Origin: Daldinia sp. FL1419
Taxonomy: Eukaryota; Ascomycota; Sordariomycetes; Xylariales; Hypoxylaceae
DNA: 64,000 bases
NCBI GenBank assembly: GCA_025201765.1
Contig: MU623481.1
Location: forward strand, 1 to 64,000
Direction of reading: 5' to 3'
Notes under the pieces: generated by a model
Database searches by the model: none
What the model was told of the DNA's origin: nothing
Seen by the model: only the letters and a program-made list of their open reading frames with translations
Made by a program: the position numbers and the translations under genes
In this document: positions 11,199-23,000 of the stretch, in pieces
Layout of the letters: the number at the start of each line of letters is the position of its first letter
Numbering within the stretch: position 1 is the stretch's first letter

Positions 11199-11921
11199 TC
11201 AATCTGCTGATGACGGGTGACAACGGTCTTGGTTAAATGTTGCAGTGGTGACGGTAACAACGGCTCTTAGAGCTAGCTCCTCTTTAAACCGGTCGCCTTC
11301 TTGTTGTCTCCTTTCCAAATCGCACCCGCATAGCGACGGATTACCATGGTGAAAAGAGAGGCCCCGTGGGCAAACGTACACCTTCCTAACACCCCACGAA
11401 GTTGAGAGGTCAACTTTGCTATCCCCCGACACCTCACTCATGTGGGATTCCATCGACCTACTGCTAACGTCATCGTCAACGATCACCGATCTCGTGATCT
11501 CAACGACGTTTAAATACTTCTTGCGTTCGATCCAGTCAACTAGCTTGGAGACGCCAAAGTATCGAGCCTCGCCCAATAGAGCTATGTACTTGGCGTGATC
11601 GAAGGTGAGCGTGTTGCTGTTAAAGAAGACAGGGAAGTTCTCGCTCCGGAGATAATTGAGGATGTGTTCGAATAGGGCCGGATTGGCGTCGATAAAATAG
11701 GAGCCATCTTCATCGGCGTCATCCCACCTCCCCGAGAGACGTGATGCGAAATACGTGCTTCCACCGATAAGGGTGTCGCGAAGCGTGACGAAGCGACGTT
11801 CGCCGACTTGTAAAGTAACTCGATTGGATCGGTTGCTAAAATTATAAGGGGTCATGGCGCCTGTAGACAACCTACTAGACTCGCTAGAATCATCGCTATA
11901 ATCACTCGCGGTCGCAGACAT
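11199..11921 (-). CDS. BTB/POZ (T1-type, KCTD-like) domain protein
   Basis: Single open frame of 240 residues. After a Ser-rich N-terminus, residues about 34-130 (VTLQVGERRF, a central LRSENFPVF and LLGEARYFGV) form a BTB domain of the potassium-channel tetramerisation type. KCTD proteins often act as oligomeric adaptors for Cullin-3 ubiquitin ligases, and many fungal members are uncharacterised. The C-terminal part has HHGNPSLCGC and no known domain. Start ATG at 11921 is the first in the frame. A terminal intron cannot be excluded. Confidence 0.85.
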   Translation of the reverse strand: MSATASDYSDDSSESSRLSTGAMTPYNFSNRSNRVTLQVGERRFVTLRDTLIGGSTYFASRLSGRWDDADEDGSYFIDANPALFEHILNYLRSENFPVFFNSNTLTFDHAKYIALLGEARYFGVSKLVDWIERKKYLNVVEITRSVIVDDDVSSRSMESHMSEVSGDSKVDLSTSWGVRKVYVCPRGLSFHHGNPSLCGCDLERRQQEGDRFKEELALRAVVTVTTATFNQDRCHPSSAD

Positions 11922-13163
11922 ATGCAGCGACGGTTAGGTTGGGCAGCACTAAGCAAGGTGATGATATAGTACAGTTCCCCCAAGAACACCAATTTCGAGG
12001 CTATATATATAATATACTACGTTGGTAAAACTTGATGAAATGTTCGAGAAACAAGGCTGTCATATGTTGGTATCAGACGAATTGCAAGGCACATCACGAG
12101 GGGGTGAGCCCAGTTGGCTTGCATATGCAAACAGCTCTGGTCGGGCGCATGCATATTCGATAATATTATCCGATGAAATGGGACGTAAACGAGGTGTATT
12201 GCAATTGCGAAAGGAATCCAATTCGCGATTGCTATTCGATCAAAACGGGAGATTGGAGGCATATATATCTGCTTCGTCCTTTTTACTCATATTATTAATC
12301 TGCATCCTTACAGGAATCTATGGAATTCACATAAATACATATCTAATATAAGAGGTCCAACCTAGTAGAACTGCAATAACCCTCTGCTTGCATGCCCACC
12401 GTTGTACAATACCTGGCTCGTATCGTGGGACTTGGTTCGTAAAGGGGGATATGCCGCTTTAACAAGAACTCTTTTTTTCGTGGCAACCGACAGGTGGGGT
12501 TATTTTCGAATACGGCTTGGGAGCATATACACTCTCGGGATGAAATCATAGATCGTATTGGATTTACTAGCTTTCGATTAAATCGAAGAGGCGTGTATTG
12601 TACCGCCATAGTTGCTGTGCGGCTGAGCAAGGCGTTTTGTTTTGTATGTCATAGGTAGCATGATTCTTACTAGGGGGTCCTTAGGGCTGTTAAGTTTCTC
12701 TTAGCTGCGTGGAAGCGGCGCGGGAAGTTCGTTAGCGACGTCTTGCTTGTATAACATTTACTTGATTGAGCGGCTGAGAGAGCGCATGGTTTTAAACAGG
12801 GCCCTGGAACTGCAGGAACTGGGTTCCATCAAGGATCTTGATCCGCCTAAAGCCCGTCTATCCCTATCGATGGCGACAGCGCATCCGTACGGCGACCATA
12901 CGACATCCACACGAGTTGTTTGTATGTAGGATCATCGTTGTCTAATGTCCGCCAAGGAGGCGCAGTGACTTAGCGATCGTCGAACTCCACAAGTAAGGCC
13001 GGTAAGATGATAGCAAGGCAGCAAGGGTATGAAGTCATAAAGAGTTATTCTATCTGCTCTCTCTCTTGGGTGAATTCAATCTTTCTTTTTCCTTTTACTC
13101 GAAGTCATATAGGTACAAATCTAAAATTCGGAAAATCATCACCAAATATCGACTTGTAAAATC
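11922..13163. other. Intergenic, 1.2 kb
   Basis: Separates the BTB gene from the small membrane protein. Several frames of 60-110 codons on both strands show no domain, signal or splice support. Pyrimidine-rich stretches at about 13060-13100 precede the next ATG and may be its promoter. Confidence 0.4.
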
Positions 13164-13616
13164 ATGTCGTCCTTAGATAGCCCTTCGGTGGACTCGAGCT
13201 CATTCAAGAGCAGCTCAGATATACAAAGCGATTATCAAAGCAATTCGGACAGCTTCCACAGAACAGCCACAGCAATTACTACCGGATGGATAGTCGGCAT
13301 CGTCTTCATAGCCTTGGCCGTTATAGTCGGCCTGATTCTGCTTTTATGGATGTACAATCGGAATGCCAAGAGGCGGCAAGAAAGAATGGCTCGACTCAAT
13401 ACGGACCCAAAATACGATGGAATACCTGGACTACCTCCACAGCCCGTGGGAAGTCCATCGACATACGGACAGCCCAGCGAGCTTGCCAGCCCGTACTCGC
13501 CACCGAGATATGAAGCCCCTGATACGCCAATGCCACCCCGCGAGGTGCCAAATAACGAAATTCCGCGAAAACCATTCGAAGCTGACTCGACTCCACGGAG
13601 CGAGCTCCCCGTTTAA
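13164..13616 (+). CDS. Small single-pass membrane protein, Ser-rich ectodomain
   Basis: Intact 150-codon frame with ATG right after a pyrimidine-rich leader. Residues 1-35 are Ser-rich and likely extracellular. One strong membrane segment spans about 41-63 and is followed by a positive cluster (RNAKRRQER), which places the C-terminus in the cytosol. The tail is rich in Pro, Tyr and Ser (PPRYEAP, PMPPREVP). There is no cleavable signal. The layout recalls small fungal plasma-membrane proteins such as the Mid2/WSC type but lacks their Cys-rich domain. Function unknown. Confidence 0.7.
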   Translation: MSSLDSPSVDSSSFKSSSDIQSDYQSNSDSFHRTATAITTGWIVGIVFIALAVIVGLILLLWMYNRNAKRRQERMARLNTDPKYDGIPGLPPQPVGSPSTYGQPSELASPYSPPRYEAPDTPMPPREVPNNEIPRKPFEADSTPRSELPV

Positions 13617-13993
13617 GAAAAACGATTATATTTGTTTATGTCGAGAAGGATTAATAAAAGGAGGGACTATACTATTTTCACATCGGCCTCATGTAAATGG
13701 CCTCGAGATGATGCGGCTTGATGATCGCGTCTAGACTTACGTCTAAACTCGTGTAACTGCACGCCGTTGTATTTATTGTGCGGCTGTAGTATGACTTATA
13801 TATACTCAAAAGATACCCGGTGCTACTCCGCACCCAATGTCACATTCCTCATTAGAGCCATACACCAGGCGTCTTATCATCATGCTCAGTCTGATAGAAA
13901 CGTATTGGCGAAATGCCCGTGGCCAGACTTGACCCTAATTATACGTTTCCGGTTACAATTCATCACTATATATGTCTACAGGTTGGATGAATA
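13617..13993. other. Intergenic, 0.4 kb
   Basis: Between two plus-strand genes. No gene seen; the promoter of the amidase should be here. Confidence 0.4.
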
Positions 13994-15772
13994 ATGTCAG
14001 ATATGAGGATCATTTGCATTGCCTTCTTTTTCGCATGGTGTGGTCTCTCGCGAGGCGTGCTAGAAGTCTTCCAAGCGGCACCACCTGCCCGGTCAACTTA
14101 CGATAACCCAACATGTCGTCAAGTATTATTTGAGCACGATTTCGGGAACAGTTACGATGCCCCTTACGTAGGGCCTTACTCACCACCCAACAGCTGCAAC
14201 TTTACGACTACCATTTTCAATTTGAGCGTTGTTTCGAGCGGACGTCAATATGACAGGCTTGCTACGTTATGGCTGGGCGATATCGAAGTATGGAGAACAT
14301 CTACCGCCATGCCGATACAGTCTGGTATCCACTGGTCGTTCCAAAAGGACATGACTATATGGCATTCGCTTCTCATTAAGAATCAAAAGATCATCTTCGA
14401 TCTTGGAAACTTGATCGATGGGGATAGATATACGGGCTTTTTCAATGTCACCATCGAAGCTTTATACTACGATGACAAGTACGCGGCAGGGTTCCATCCG
14501 GCTGGGCACGTTTACCCTATCTCGACACGATCCTCGTCGAATAACACGACTTCACTGTTCTCGCTCCCAAGTGATAATGGCTCAGTCGACTTAACTATCC
14601 CGAGAAACACCCGAAATGCTGTGGTATCGATCATGGCTTCTGGGAATGGCGCAGAGGAATTTTGGTTCACGAATGTACCGTCTGAGTATGTCAACACGTT
14701 TCCGGGAAATGACGATTGGTTATATGGTTATAGTCCTTTTCGCGAGGTTCAGGTACTCATAGATGGCCAGCTTGCGGGAGTATCTTGGCCTTTCCCTATC
14801 CTCTTCACCGGTGGCGTGGATCCAGGGGCGTGGAGGCCTATCGTTGGCATCGACGCCTTCGAGCTACCGTCGTTCGAAGTCGATATTTCTCCTTGGTTGG
14901 GATTGCTAACCGACGGTCAATCACATACGTTCCAAGCACGCGTTATAGGGTTTGATACTTCTGCGAAAGACGGCATCGGACCTATAGGCGAGAATTGGTG
15001 GGTATCGGGGTCTGTCTTCGTCTGGCTCGACGATACGGTAGAACAGACAGTCATGCAAGACTTCAAAAGCAACGCAACAGCGCTTTCCTTCGACTTCCAT
15101 TCCGCCGTCGGCACTGCTATTTCTGAGAACGGTACTACAACTAACACCTCCCTTTACTTCTCTCTAGCGGCAAGTCGGAACATAACAGTGTCTTCGACTA
15201 TATTAAATGGAGATGTCGCTCGTGAAGTAGCCTGGACTCAGAGTCTTTCGTTTTCAAATATTCAAAACATGACAGATTTGGCATTCAATCAGTCACTCGC
15301 TATGATCACATCAGGGAGCTATTCAGACTCGACGTCTAGTATCATCTCACGTTATACATACCCCCTTAACCTTTTCAGTGCGTACGACGTAGCCTCTTCG
15401 GGGGCGACATCGAACCCTGGATCTGTCTTTTGCATGGCCGACCGGAGCAAACTAGTAGATGGCATTTCGATACTACCTTTCCTGAGCGGCACGGTTGTCA
15501 ATTCGGAGATTTTAGAAACAAGACAAAATGTCACCTCGGATTATCGTTGGAACCGAACAATCGTAGAGGGTACTGAGGGTCTGGATACTATGGATGGGGA
15601 AGTATGGCTTTCCTACACCGGCGCTGCTGGGAACGAAGCGGGCGTCGCAGCATATCACCGTTACGGGAAAGAGAAAAATGATAGCATAGTATTAGACGAA
15701 CAGGGCTGGGGTTCTATAGTAGTTCCTAAAACAATGCCACTTCCGCTTGTGCCTGGCGAGCCAACAGTCTAA
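13994..15772 (+). CDS. Secreted peptide-N-glycosidase A-like amidase
   Basis: Intronless 592-codon frame. It starts with a hydrophobic signal peptide (IICIAFFFAWCGLSRG); ATG 14003 (MRIICIAFF) is an equally good start. The mature part shows signatures of the PNGase A family (first known from almond), including FEHDFGNSYDAPYVGPYSPP, LGDIEVWRTST and a late IDAFELP segment. These enzymes release N-glycans from glycopeptides. Many NxS/T sequons fit a secreted glycoprotein. Fungal members are mostly known from sequence only, so the substrate is inferred from the family. Confidence 0.88.
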   Translation: MSDMRIICIAFFFAWCGLSRGVLEVFQAAPPARSTYDNPTCRQVLFEHDFGNSYDAPYVGPYSPPNSCNFTTTIFNLSVVSSGRQYDRLATLWLGDIEVWRTSTAMPIQSGIHWSFQKDMTIWHSLLIKNQKIIFDLGNLIDGDRYTGFFNVTIEALYYDDKYAAGFHPAGHVYPISTRSSSNNTTSLFSLPSDNGSVDLTIPRNTRNAVVSIMASGNGAEEFWFTNVPSEYVNTFPGNDDWLYGYSPFREVQVLIDGQLAGVSWPFPILFTGGVDPGAWRPIVGIDAFELPSFEVDISPWLGLLTDGQSHTFQARVIGFDTSAKDGIGPIGENWWVSGSVFVWLDDTVEQTVMQDFKSNATALSFDFHSAVGTAISENGTTTNTSLYFSLAASRNITVSSTILNGDVAREVAWTQSLSFSNIQNMTDLAFNQSLAMITSGSYSDSTSSIISRYTYPLNLFSAYDVASSGATSNPGSVFCMADRSKLVDGISILPFLSGTVVNSEILETRQNVTSDYRWNRTIVEGTEGLDTMDGEVWLSYTGAAGNEAGVAAYHRYGKEKNDSIVLDEQGWGSIVVPKTMPLPLVPGEPTV

Positions 15773-16017
15773 CTACAGTAACTTATAATAAAATATTGCA
15801 ATATTCGTAAATAGGTATACGACACCTTTATCCCCGTTAGTTTTATTTTGGGGATCGAAAAGAGGCAGACAGACTAAGCCTGCGTTAGAATTGAGGAAGT
15901 AATACGTACGAGGCCGCCAATTAGAATCTGTAATATGCGCCCAATTTCCTCATCCATGCCAAACTTCATACACCCCGTGCCCAACTCCATGTCGGTTATC
16001 CTATCAGTGCCGTCGAG

Positions 16018-18171
16018 ATGATATTGCCGGAGCTACGTATTCTTCTCGAGTCTTTTATTTTCCAGTTAACCCTTCTTATCCTTCCCGCGATTCTGCTCGT
16101 GGGAGTAGTGCACAGATTCTTCTTCCAGTACGTGACGCCACGCCGTGAGCCGCGAGAGAATCTCGATAGGATCACAGTCTACGCCGATTATGAGGAAGTG
16201 CATCTGGAGTAGGTCCTTTAGTAAATTCAATGGTCTATATCTAAAGATATAAATCTAATGGCGGGCTCAAGTATAGTAATTGTGCATGGCTTAGGAGCGC
16301 ATCCTTACTATAGCTGGAAAGCTAACGGACCATCTTCTGACTCTCGCGAGGCGCGAAAGGGAGATGGGGTAGGCATTAATTGGCTTGAACATGAAGATTT
16401 CTTAAAGCAGGACTTTAAGAACGTCAGGATACTCTCCTATAGTTACAATGCCGACTGGTTCGTAGATGCCTCGCTTACAACAGCGTCGCAAAAGGCCCTT
16501 ACCTTTCTGGAAGTCCTCTCAGGGTTCAGGCAGAAGACGAAGGTCAAACCTATACCTTTTGCAATGCGATAGACTTCCAACTAATCTCTCACAGAAAACA
16601 CCCCCTATTCTCTTCATCGGCCACAGCTTTGGTGGGATTATTGTCAAATACGTACGTGCTTGAGCCAACCACTCCGCATTGTCTGCATCCCGCTCACACT
16701 TATAAAGGCTATACACCTGGCGCATTCGGACTCGCACTTCACTGATACTGGCCGCGACACTGCAGGTATCATATTTTTTAGGAACAACTCATAAAGTCTC
16801 TACCGTTTCTTGGGTTGGCGAGCTTGTATATTTGACTCTTACGAAGTGGTGACGGAGCTGTTGAGCGGGACTGAGCCGGTAGAGGTAACAGCCAACTACC
16901 ACACTATTGACATCACGCCAGACATAACAACATGTGCTACAAATAACAGGCGGTTCAGGCTTAAAGTTCTGGAAACACTAAAGGACCACTTCGGTAAGCT
17001 TCCGGTAGATCTAGGGACGTATAGTTCAGCTATGAGGCGTTCCAGCGGGATGTTGAAATACTTGCTCGCCAAAGTAGATCACCTACCCAGCATTGAGGAT
17101 ATCGTCAACCTCGCTTCAAATGAGCGAGGAGTCCATTTCAACAGTTCTGCATTATAGAGGGGATATACCGATAACGCAAAGTGTCCTCCTCGGCGCGGCT
17201 CGGAATTTTGTCGACGGACACCAAATCATGAAAGTTTTGGTCGAGTACACAAAAGAGAATGTCGACTTGTCCGAAGAGATCCTCTGCGCCGCCGCGTCGA
17301 ATAGGAACAAGGGCCCGATGATTTTTGAGTACCTCTTTCGGGCTCTAGGGGATGGCGTTAACATTACGGAAGCGGTGCTAGTCAGTGCAGCGGAGGGCGG
17401 CTGGCTATTAGAAGATCTCATCAACCTCCTCAAGCACCGGCCAAATCTCCCCATCTCCGAAGCCGTTATTTCGGATGTTGTCAGCAACGAATTCCAAGGC
17501 GACGAACTCGTCGAAGCGCTGTTCAACCACAATCCCAAAATTTCGCTCAGTGAAGATAACCTGGTAATCGTAGCACAAAACAATGGCCGGGAACTAAGAT
17601 TATCGAATTTCTTCTGCAACATATAGAAAAGGTTCAGATCACGCCGCGAGTTGTGGCGGCTGCTGCTGCTAATAAAGCTCTTGGAAATGAACTCATACCA
17701 CTATTGCTAGCCGAAATACCAGGTATACGTGTCGAAGAAATGGGACTAGAAACGGCGGCTGGCAACCCGGAGCTTGGAGAAGAACTCATCAAGGTGTTAT
17801 TACACCACGATGGAAACGCACACATTGGAGACCGCATCATGGAGGCCATGGTTAAGAATATGAAAAGGGGTGTGGGAATTTTCGCACTATTTTTAGAGCA
17901 CGATCCGAACATCCAGATATCCAACTCGATGCTTAAAGCCGCAATCACCAATGGCAACTCTAAACTCCTCAAGGTATTATTGGACCGCGTCGACGTTAAT
18001 TCAAAGATCCCGGAAGCGGTGGTAAAGGAAGCTATCCGGGACTTTCGACGTTATTAGTCCTAATTAGATCCAGAAGAAAGATTACTATCACACCGGAGAT
18101 CCTCGGTATATCAGCCGCCAATCGCCATATTACAGAAATATTCCCAATGCTACTGGATTACGACAGAAGAT
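16018..18171 (+). pseudogene. Decayed membrane-anchored serine hydrolase with about 12 helical repeats (NLR-related relic)
   Basis: Exon 1 (16018-16208) encodes a membrane segment (residues about 8-30). A 63-nt intron (16209-16271) joins it to an alpha/beta-hydrolase with VIVHGLGAHPYYSW and, after a further intron with an unusual GTC donor, the nucleophile elbow GHSFGG (from about 16619) and AIHLAHSDSHF. This domain type is common at the N-terminus of fungal NLR-like proteins. No nucleotide-binding domain is seen. About 12 degenerate repeats of 30-34 residues follow, of the pattern (I/L)(T/S)xxV..AAxN...LLxH. Frame breaks occur at a T6 run (16774-16779), near 17130-17150, near 17592 and near 18045, and a last repeat runs to 18171 in another frame. 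It therefore cannot make the full protein. Confidence 0.8.
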
Positions 18172-19105
18172 AATAACGAGATTTTAACTATGTTAAAGTC
18201 TTATGTTTAGGTAGTTGCCTACACAACTTAGCTACCTAACCTAGGTAATAATAGGAGTATAATGATTGCTATCAATTTGTTCTCATCGCAGTGTCGATCA
18301 TCTTTCGTACCGTATACGAAATAAGCTTACGGCCAGTCCGATGTGGTGTCGCGTTGCATCGACGAGGAGGATCGACGTACAATATTCGACACTGAGTATA
18401 GCCTCTTTGATTTATAACAACGATATTCTTTGAACCAGCCTATCAACTTATCTATTTACTCAAGCTTCGGCGATATCATGCATGGTATTACCCCTGGACA
18501 GGCCAACTGGTCGTAGGTCTACCATTACGAGCCCCACGATACTGAGGTAGGTATGCCACGCCTCACCCAGCTCTAAATACACCGCAAAGGGGATTTTCCA
18601 ATTCAACAAACAACATCTAACGTCTAACACGGAACCCCCACCCGTCACATTTACCTTCCTATTGTCGCGAAGTTTGCACCAAGTGGCTGAATCCTCGCCA
18701 AGACGTGGCCAGGCCGACTTACATACCCAGGTATCTATGGGCCATTCCGAGGCGCAGCAGCGGCTTATCATAATTTCTCAAAGTGTACCTGACCTGGACG
18801 GATTCGGTCCCCAAACGCAAGGGTTGAGGAAGAAAAAAAAAACAAGCGCCCGAAGTTGGTGGCTTGCTCGCCGAGTTTTCTGGTTGGGTGAACTGCAAGG
18901 CTCACTTTCGCCGCTGTGTCGTGGATATAACTCGTAGAAGACCACCCACCCCCCTCTCTGGAGATGACCGCCGCATTGATGAACTGCATTTGTTGTCTCA
19001 ACCCAATTCAATTCTCAAGCCTCTCAATCTGAACCACATCACACCGGCTACTAGGCCCAATCATTGCATACATCCTATTACGTCTAGAAACACATATTAA
19101 AGCGT
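18172..19105. other. Intergenic, 0.9 kb
   Basis: No gene supported. Includes a TACCTAACCTAGGTA-type motif near 18232-18250 and a minus-strand frame (18460-18771) without recognisable features. Confidence 0.4.
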
Positions 19106-19684
19106 ATGGATAACATCCTCGATACTCGTGTCCCCAAGGGCGGCGGGTTTAGATATAAAGGCGGCAGTGGTGGCGGCGGCGGCGGAGGGTCAAGTCCGCT
19201 TCCATGGTGGGGTTGGGTCATCATCGTCTCCTGTCTTGTGTGGTTATGCGCCTTCATCTTTCTAATGGTGCACTTTTTCAAAAAAGGTACTGTCCCCTTT
19301 TAATTTATTTCAGCGCTCTTCGGAAGAAGTCTCGAATAGAGCCATTAATGCGGCTGACGTTCGACAAAAGATTACCTCGGTGCAAATCCAAGCGACCGCG
19401 ACCGCCTTGGCCTACGTCTAATCGGCCGCTTGGCTTGGAAATCTTTTAGATATGTAACAGGAATCCAGATATTCATATGGGCTGCACGGAAGATACGAAG
19501 CAGAAAAGATCGAAGTACGAAGAAGGTAGGCGGTACCTTCTATAGGAAGATTGATGAGGAAGAAAGGGGTGTGAAAGATGGGAGCGAATATCCCGCGATG
19601 CCACCTGCTCAACTGAATCATGAACCCCCGGCTTATACCCCGGCTTATGCCCCGGCTTATCCTGACGCTGCTGCCGCACGTTGA
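19106..19684 (+). CDS. Small Gly-rich single-pass membrane protein
   Basis: Exon 1 (19106-19286) gives a Gly-rich head, then PWWGWVII and a membrane segment at about residues 35-56. Exon 2 (19461-19684) ends in a tail with PPAYTPAYAPAYPDAA. The 174-nt intron (donor GTACTG, acceptor AACAG) keeps frame and yields 134 residues. Other acceptors at 19449 or 19468 are possible. Similar head-membrane-tail proteins are frequent in Pezizomycotina but have no known role. The YTPAYAP repeats are low complexity. Confidence 0.55.
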
Positions 19685-20092
19685 AGAGACACTGGCTGGA
19701 CTGACAAGATGGATTAGGAGCCTTGTATAGCCAAATATCACGAGTGAGACAATAAATCTTATTTAATTCAATATAAAGTTGTAGTAAGGGGTGAAGAGTA
19801 AATGGTTAATAAGAAATTATATCTGGTCCGTAGAGGCAGCGTGTAGGTATTCACGACAAAGAATTACATACAGAACTATACATTAATCATCGGCCCTTTC
19901 GTCAAATTTGCCAGGCCTTGTTGACTCTTCCATATTGAGCCACGCATCTCAGCTGACGTTCGTCTCCACAAACTTTCAAAGGCCTCGCACGCTCGGCGCC
20001 TATACAAATGAGGTATCTCCCGAATCAAAATAAAGAACCATCCATCCATCCATCCTGTCTCAAAATTGTTTTTCAGCATGCTAGACCTAAGT
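19685..20092. other. Convergent intergenic spacer
   Basis: Lies between the stop of the membrane protein and the stop of the EDE1-like gene. Contains a short CATC tandem run near 20040-20053. No gene seen. Confidence 0.45.
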
Positions 20093-23000
20093 TTAGGACT
20101 GGTTAGCTAGGTGGTTTGCAGCCTAAGCAGTGAATTAGTGTCCCCCAATTCCACGCAAGACTTTGGCGAAAATTTTAGCTTACCCGCTCAAGATTGTAGT
20201 CGTACTTCTCCAGGGCGTTGACCGCATCCGTCCTTGAGTAACCCATGCCAGTCAGGTTCTTGACGATAGGATCATCATGCTTTCCCTCATCGCTCAATGC
20301 CCTTCCCGCGGTACTGGGGCGGCCTGAACTTTGGCTTTGAACGGGACTTTTATTATCTTCATTGTTTTTTGCAGGTACGTCGCTTGGTGAGTCGAAACCA
20401 GAGAAAAGTGCTTCCCAGTCTTGATTATTAGGCGCTGCGGGGGGTTGACTGGAAAAAGAAGTGTTGTTTGCATTGTTAGTCGGAGTGGCACCGTTGCCAG
20501 TACCCGACGTGGATGAGACCGTGCCGAAATCGTAGCTACTATCAATACCAAACGTGTTTGATGCGTTCGTTGATTCGCTCTTGGGCTGGCTCGGCGGCGG
20601 ACTGCTGTCGAAAACAGGATTGAAGTCATCGATATTTGATCTGGATAGGTTAGCAAACTCATCGTCTGCTGAGCCCTCTTTGGCGTCTTCAAGATCGGCG
20701 AAGTCGTCGTCTGGGTCATCGAACGAATTCTTATGCGCGGCAGTAGTTGCATTCGTTACTGTTGTGGGGGTAGGGGTGAATGATTCCCCAGTACCCGATG
20801 GAGTAGAGAAGGATGGAGAGGCCCTTGGCGGCTCAGGGAAACTTGGTAGGTCACTTACTCTGATGTTAGCGCGTCATCACGAGAGCTATTTGGGGCTAAT
20901 GCGCTAGAAATCAAGATTCATACTTGGATGCGGCGGCCGCACTTTCCGTGGCCGGGCCATCGGTTGCGGCAGCACTAGACTTTGAAGCTGCCGGAGAAGC
21001 CGGAGCTTGGGGCTCCTTGGCCTCGGGCTTTTTCTCCGGTGGGGATGCGGGCGCAAAATCATCATCAAACCGATTCCCCTCGCTGGCGGAGTCTGACTCA
21101 TCATCCCTCTCCAACTCAGAGATAGGAGGGAACTCTGAGTTGAAAGTTGAGAATGCCTTGGAATTGTCCTTAGCCGACTTCTCTTGAGGTTTACCCGAAG
21201 TACTGGCCATGCTTGCAAAAGCGGAGTCGAAGTCTACCTTGGCATTGCCAGAATCTTTCATGTTTACGAATAGGTCACTGTCCCTATTACCAGCGTAAGG
21301 CGTGGTGGGAGCAGGGGCTGTGGGGGTCTCGTCAGGGAATGAGCCAGGGATGGGCACTTCACTAGGGGCCTTCGATTTCTCTTCACTTTGGGTAGGAGAC
21401 CACCTTTGGTTGATATCGGAAGCCGAGGCTAAACTTTGGCCAGTGGATGCGGATTCCAATGGAGCAGGAGTAGAAACTGAAGCTGAGGGGGTTGCGATAC
21501 TTTCACCAGACCTACTTACGGGGGGGGAAGCCTGGCGGGAATGTGATAGGGTCTCGGATGCCTCACCAAAGGGCGCGTAACTCGGGTTAGGCTGCTACAA
21601 CTCAGTTGAGACCGGGGATTTAGGGGCGGAGGTGGCATGGGGACTCACAGTAGGCGTGGAGCTTGTCGGTGTAGCAAAAGATCCAATGCTGGCTGTAGAG
21701 CCACCAGTGTCTTGGTGTTTAAACGAGGTCACGGGAGGTGGTGAAGTGCTTTCGGCACCAAAGTCACCGAATATATCGTTGAAAGATTTTTCACCATATG
21801 GCTTCACAGGAGGCGAAGCGAACGTGCCCATTATATCTGTACTTCCAGTCCGTCGGAAGAAGGGGTTGTTTGCACTATTGGTTGACGGCGCTGGGCTAGT
21901 CACTTGAGCGGAAGTTGCCACGGGTGAGCTGCTGTTGATCTGACGGGATAGCTCGTCGTTACTCTTCGCGAGATCTTCGGCCTCACTCTTTAGTTTGTCT
22001 CGATCACCCTCGACCGTAGAAAGCTGCTTCTTGCCAATGGCAACCATCCCTTTTTGCTGCCGAGCTTCCAATCTCAATTTTTCTAACTGAGGCTTCAACT
22101 GCGCAATTTCGGTATTGACGGAGCTAATTCGTTTTTTCAAAGCTGCATTCTCCTGTTGATCAGCCTGGAGGGCTTGTGCGACTTGCTGATGCTGAGTCTG
22201 CAAGTCCTTGTAGGTGCCATCGATTAAGATCAACTCGTTGGTAAGCTTTTTAGTTTCTTCGCGTACGTTTCTAAGCTGTTCTTCCAAAGCTCGAACGTCT
22301 TGGGCTTCCTTTTCATACAACGCACGTAACTGAGACAGACGCTGTTCAAAGTTCTTCTTCTGCTCGCTCGCTTGGTTGATTTCATTCTGTGTCGAGGTGC
22401 GTTGTCCCTGAACCTGCTGCATCTGCTTTGATAAGGAACCCACCTGGTTGGATAGGTTGGCTAGCTCGGTTGTCTCATTTGTGAGCTTTTTGCTAATTTC
22501 AGGATCATTATCTCCGAGAAGATCTTCCATTGCAGAAACAGGGGGGGGGATGGGCCCCCTTGGGCCCTGAGCAGAGCTGCTTGAACCTCCCGTATCATGG
22601 GAAGTCAAAGTTTTACCGAAAGAAGAAGAGGGGATAAAGGGTTTGAACGTGTTGGCGGTAGGAGAAGCGCGAAGTGGTGAGGCCGGGGGTCCGCTGGCAA
22701 ATGGGTCTCTCGTTGCCGAACCACCTGTCGATACCGGAATCTGGGGCGGAGCGGGACTAGGCGAGGCGTCGAGACCAAAGAGATCGTCAATGGCCGATTT
22801 AGGTTGAGGTATCGGTTGAGGTACTGGCCGAGGCTGAGGCGGCAGCTGTGTTGGTGAAGCTGGGGCATCAAACGGAGATGGGCCGACCGGAGGACGAGGC
22901 TGCTGGTTCCGTAAAGACGGAGGGATAAGGTTTGGAGGGAGGGTCGTAGGTAGAGGCATATCTCGCCTGCTTCGCTGTTGGCGGATAAGGTGCATAGCGA

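Noticed and set aside
12022..12351. 109-codon plus-strand frame with a hydrophobic end
   Set aside because: No start context, no family resemblance, and opposite-strand frames of equal quality.
20294..20752. 152-codon minus-strand frame
   Set aside because: Frame-shifted shadow of the EDE1 C-terminal exon; the EDE1 frame reads through to a convincing UBA domain.
21595..21597. Calling EDE1 a pseudogene because of the in-frame TAG
   Set aside because: A consensus 54-nt phase-0 intron ends exactly at the TAG, and the downstream frame is intact to the UBA domain.
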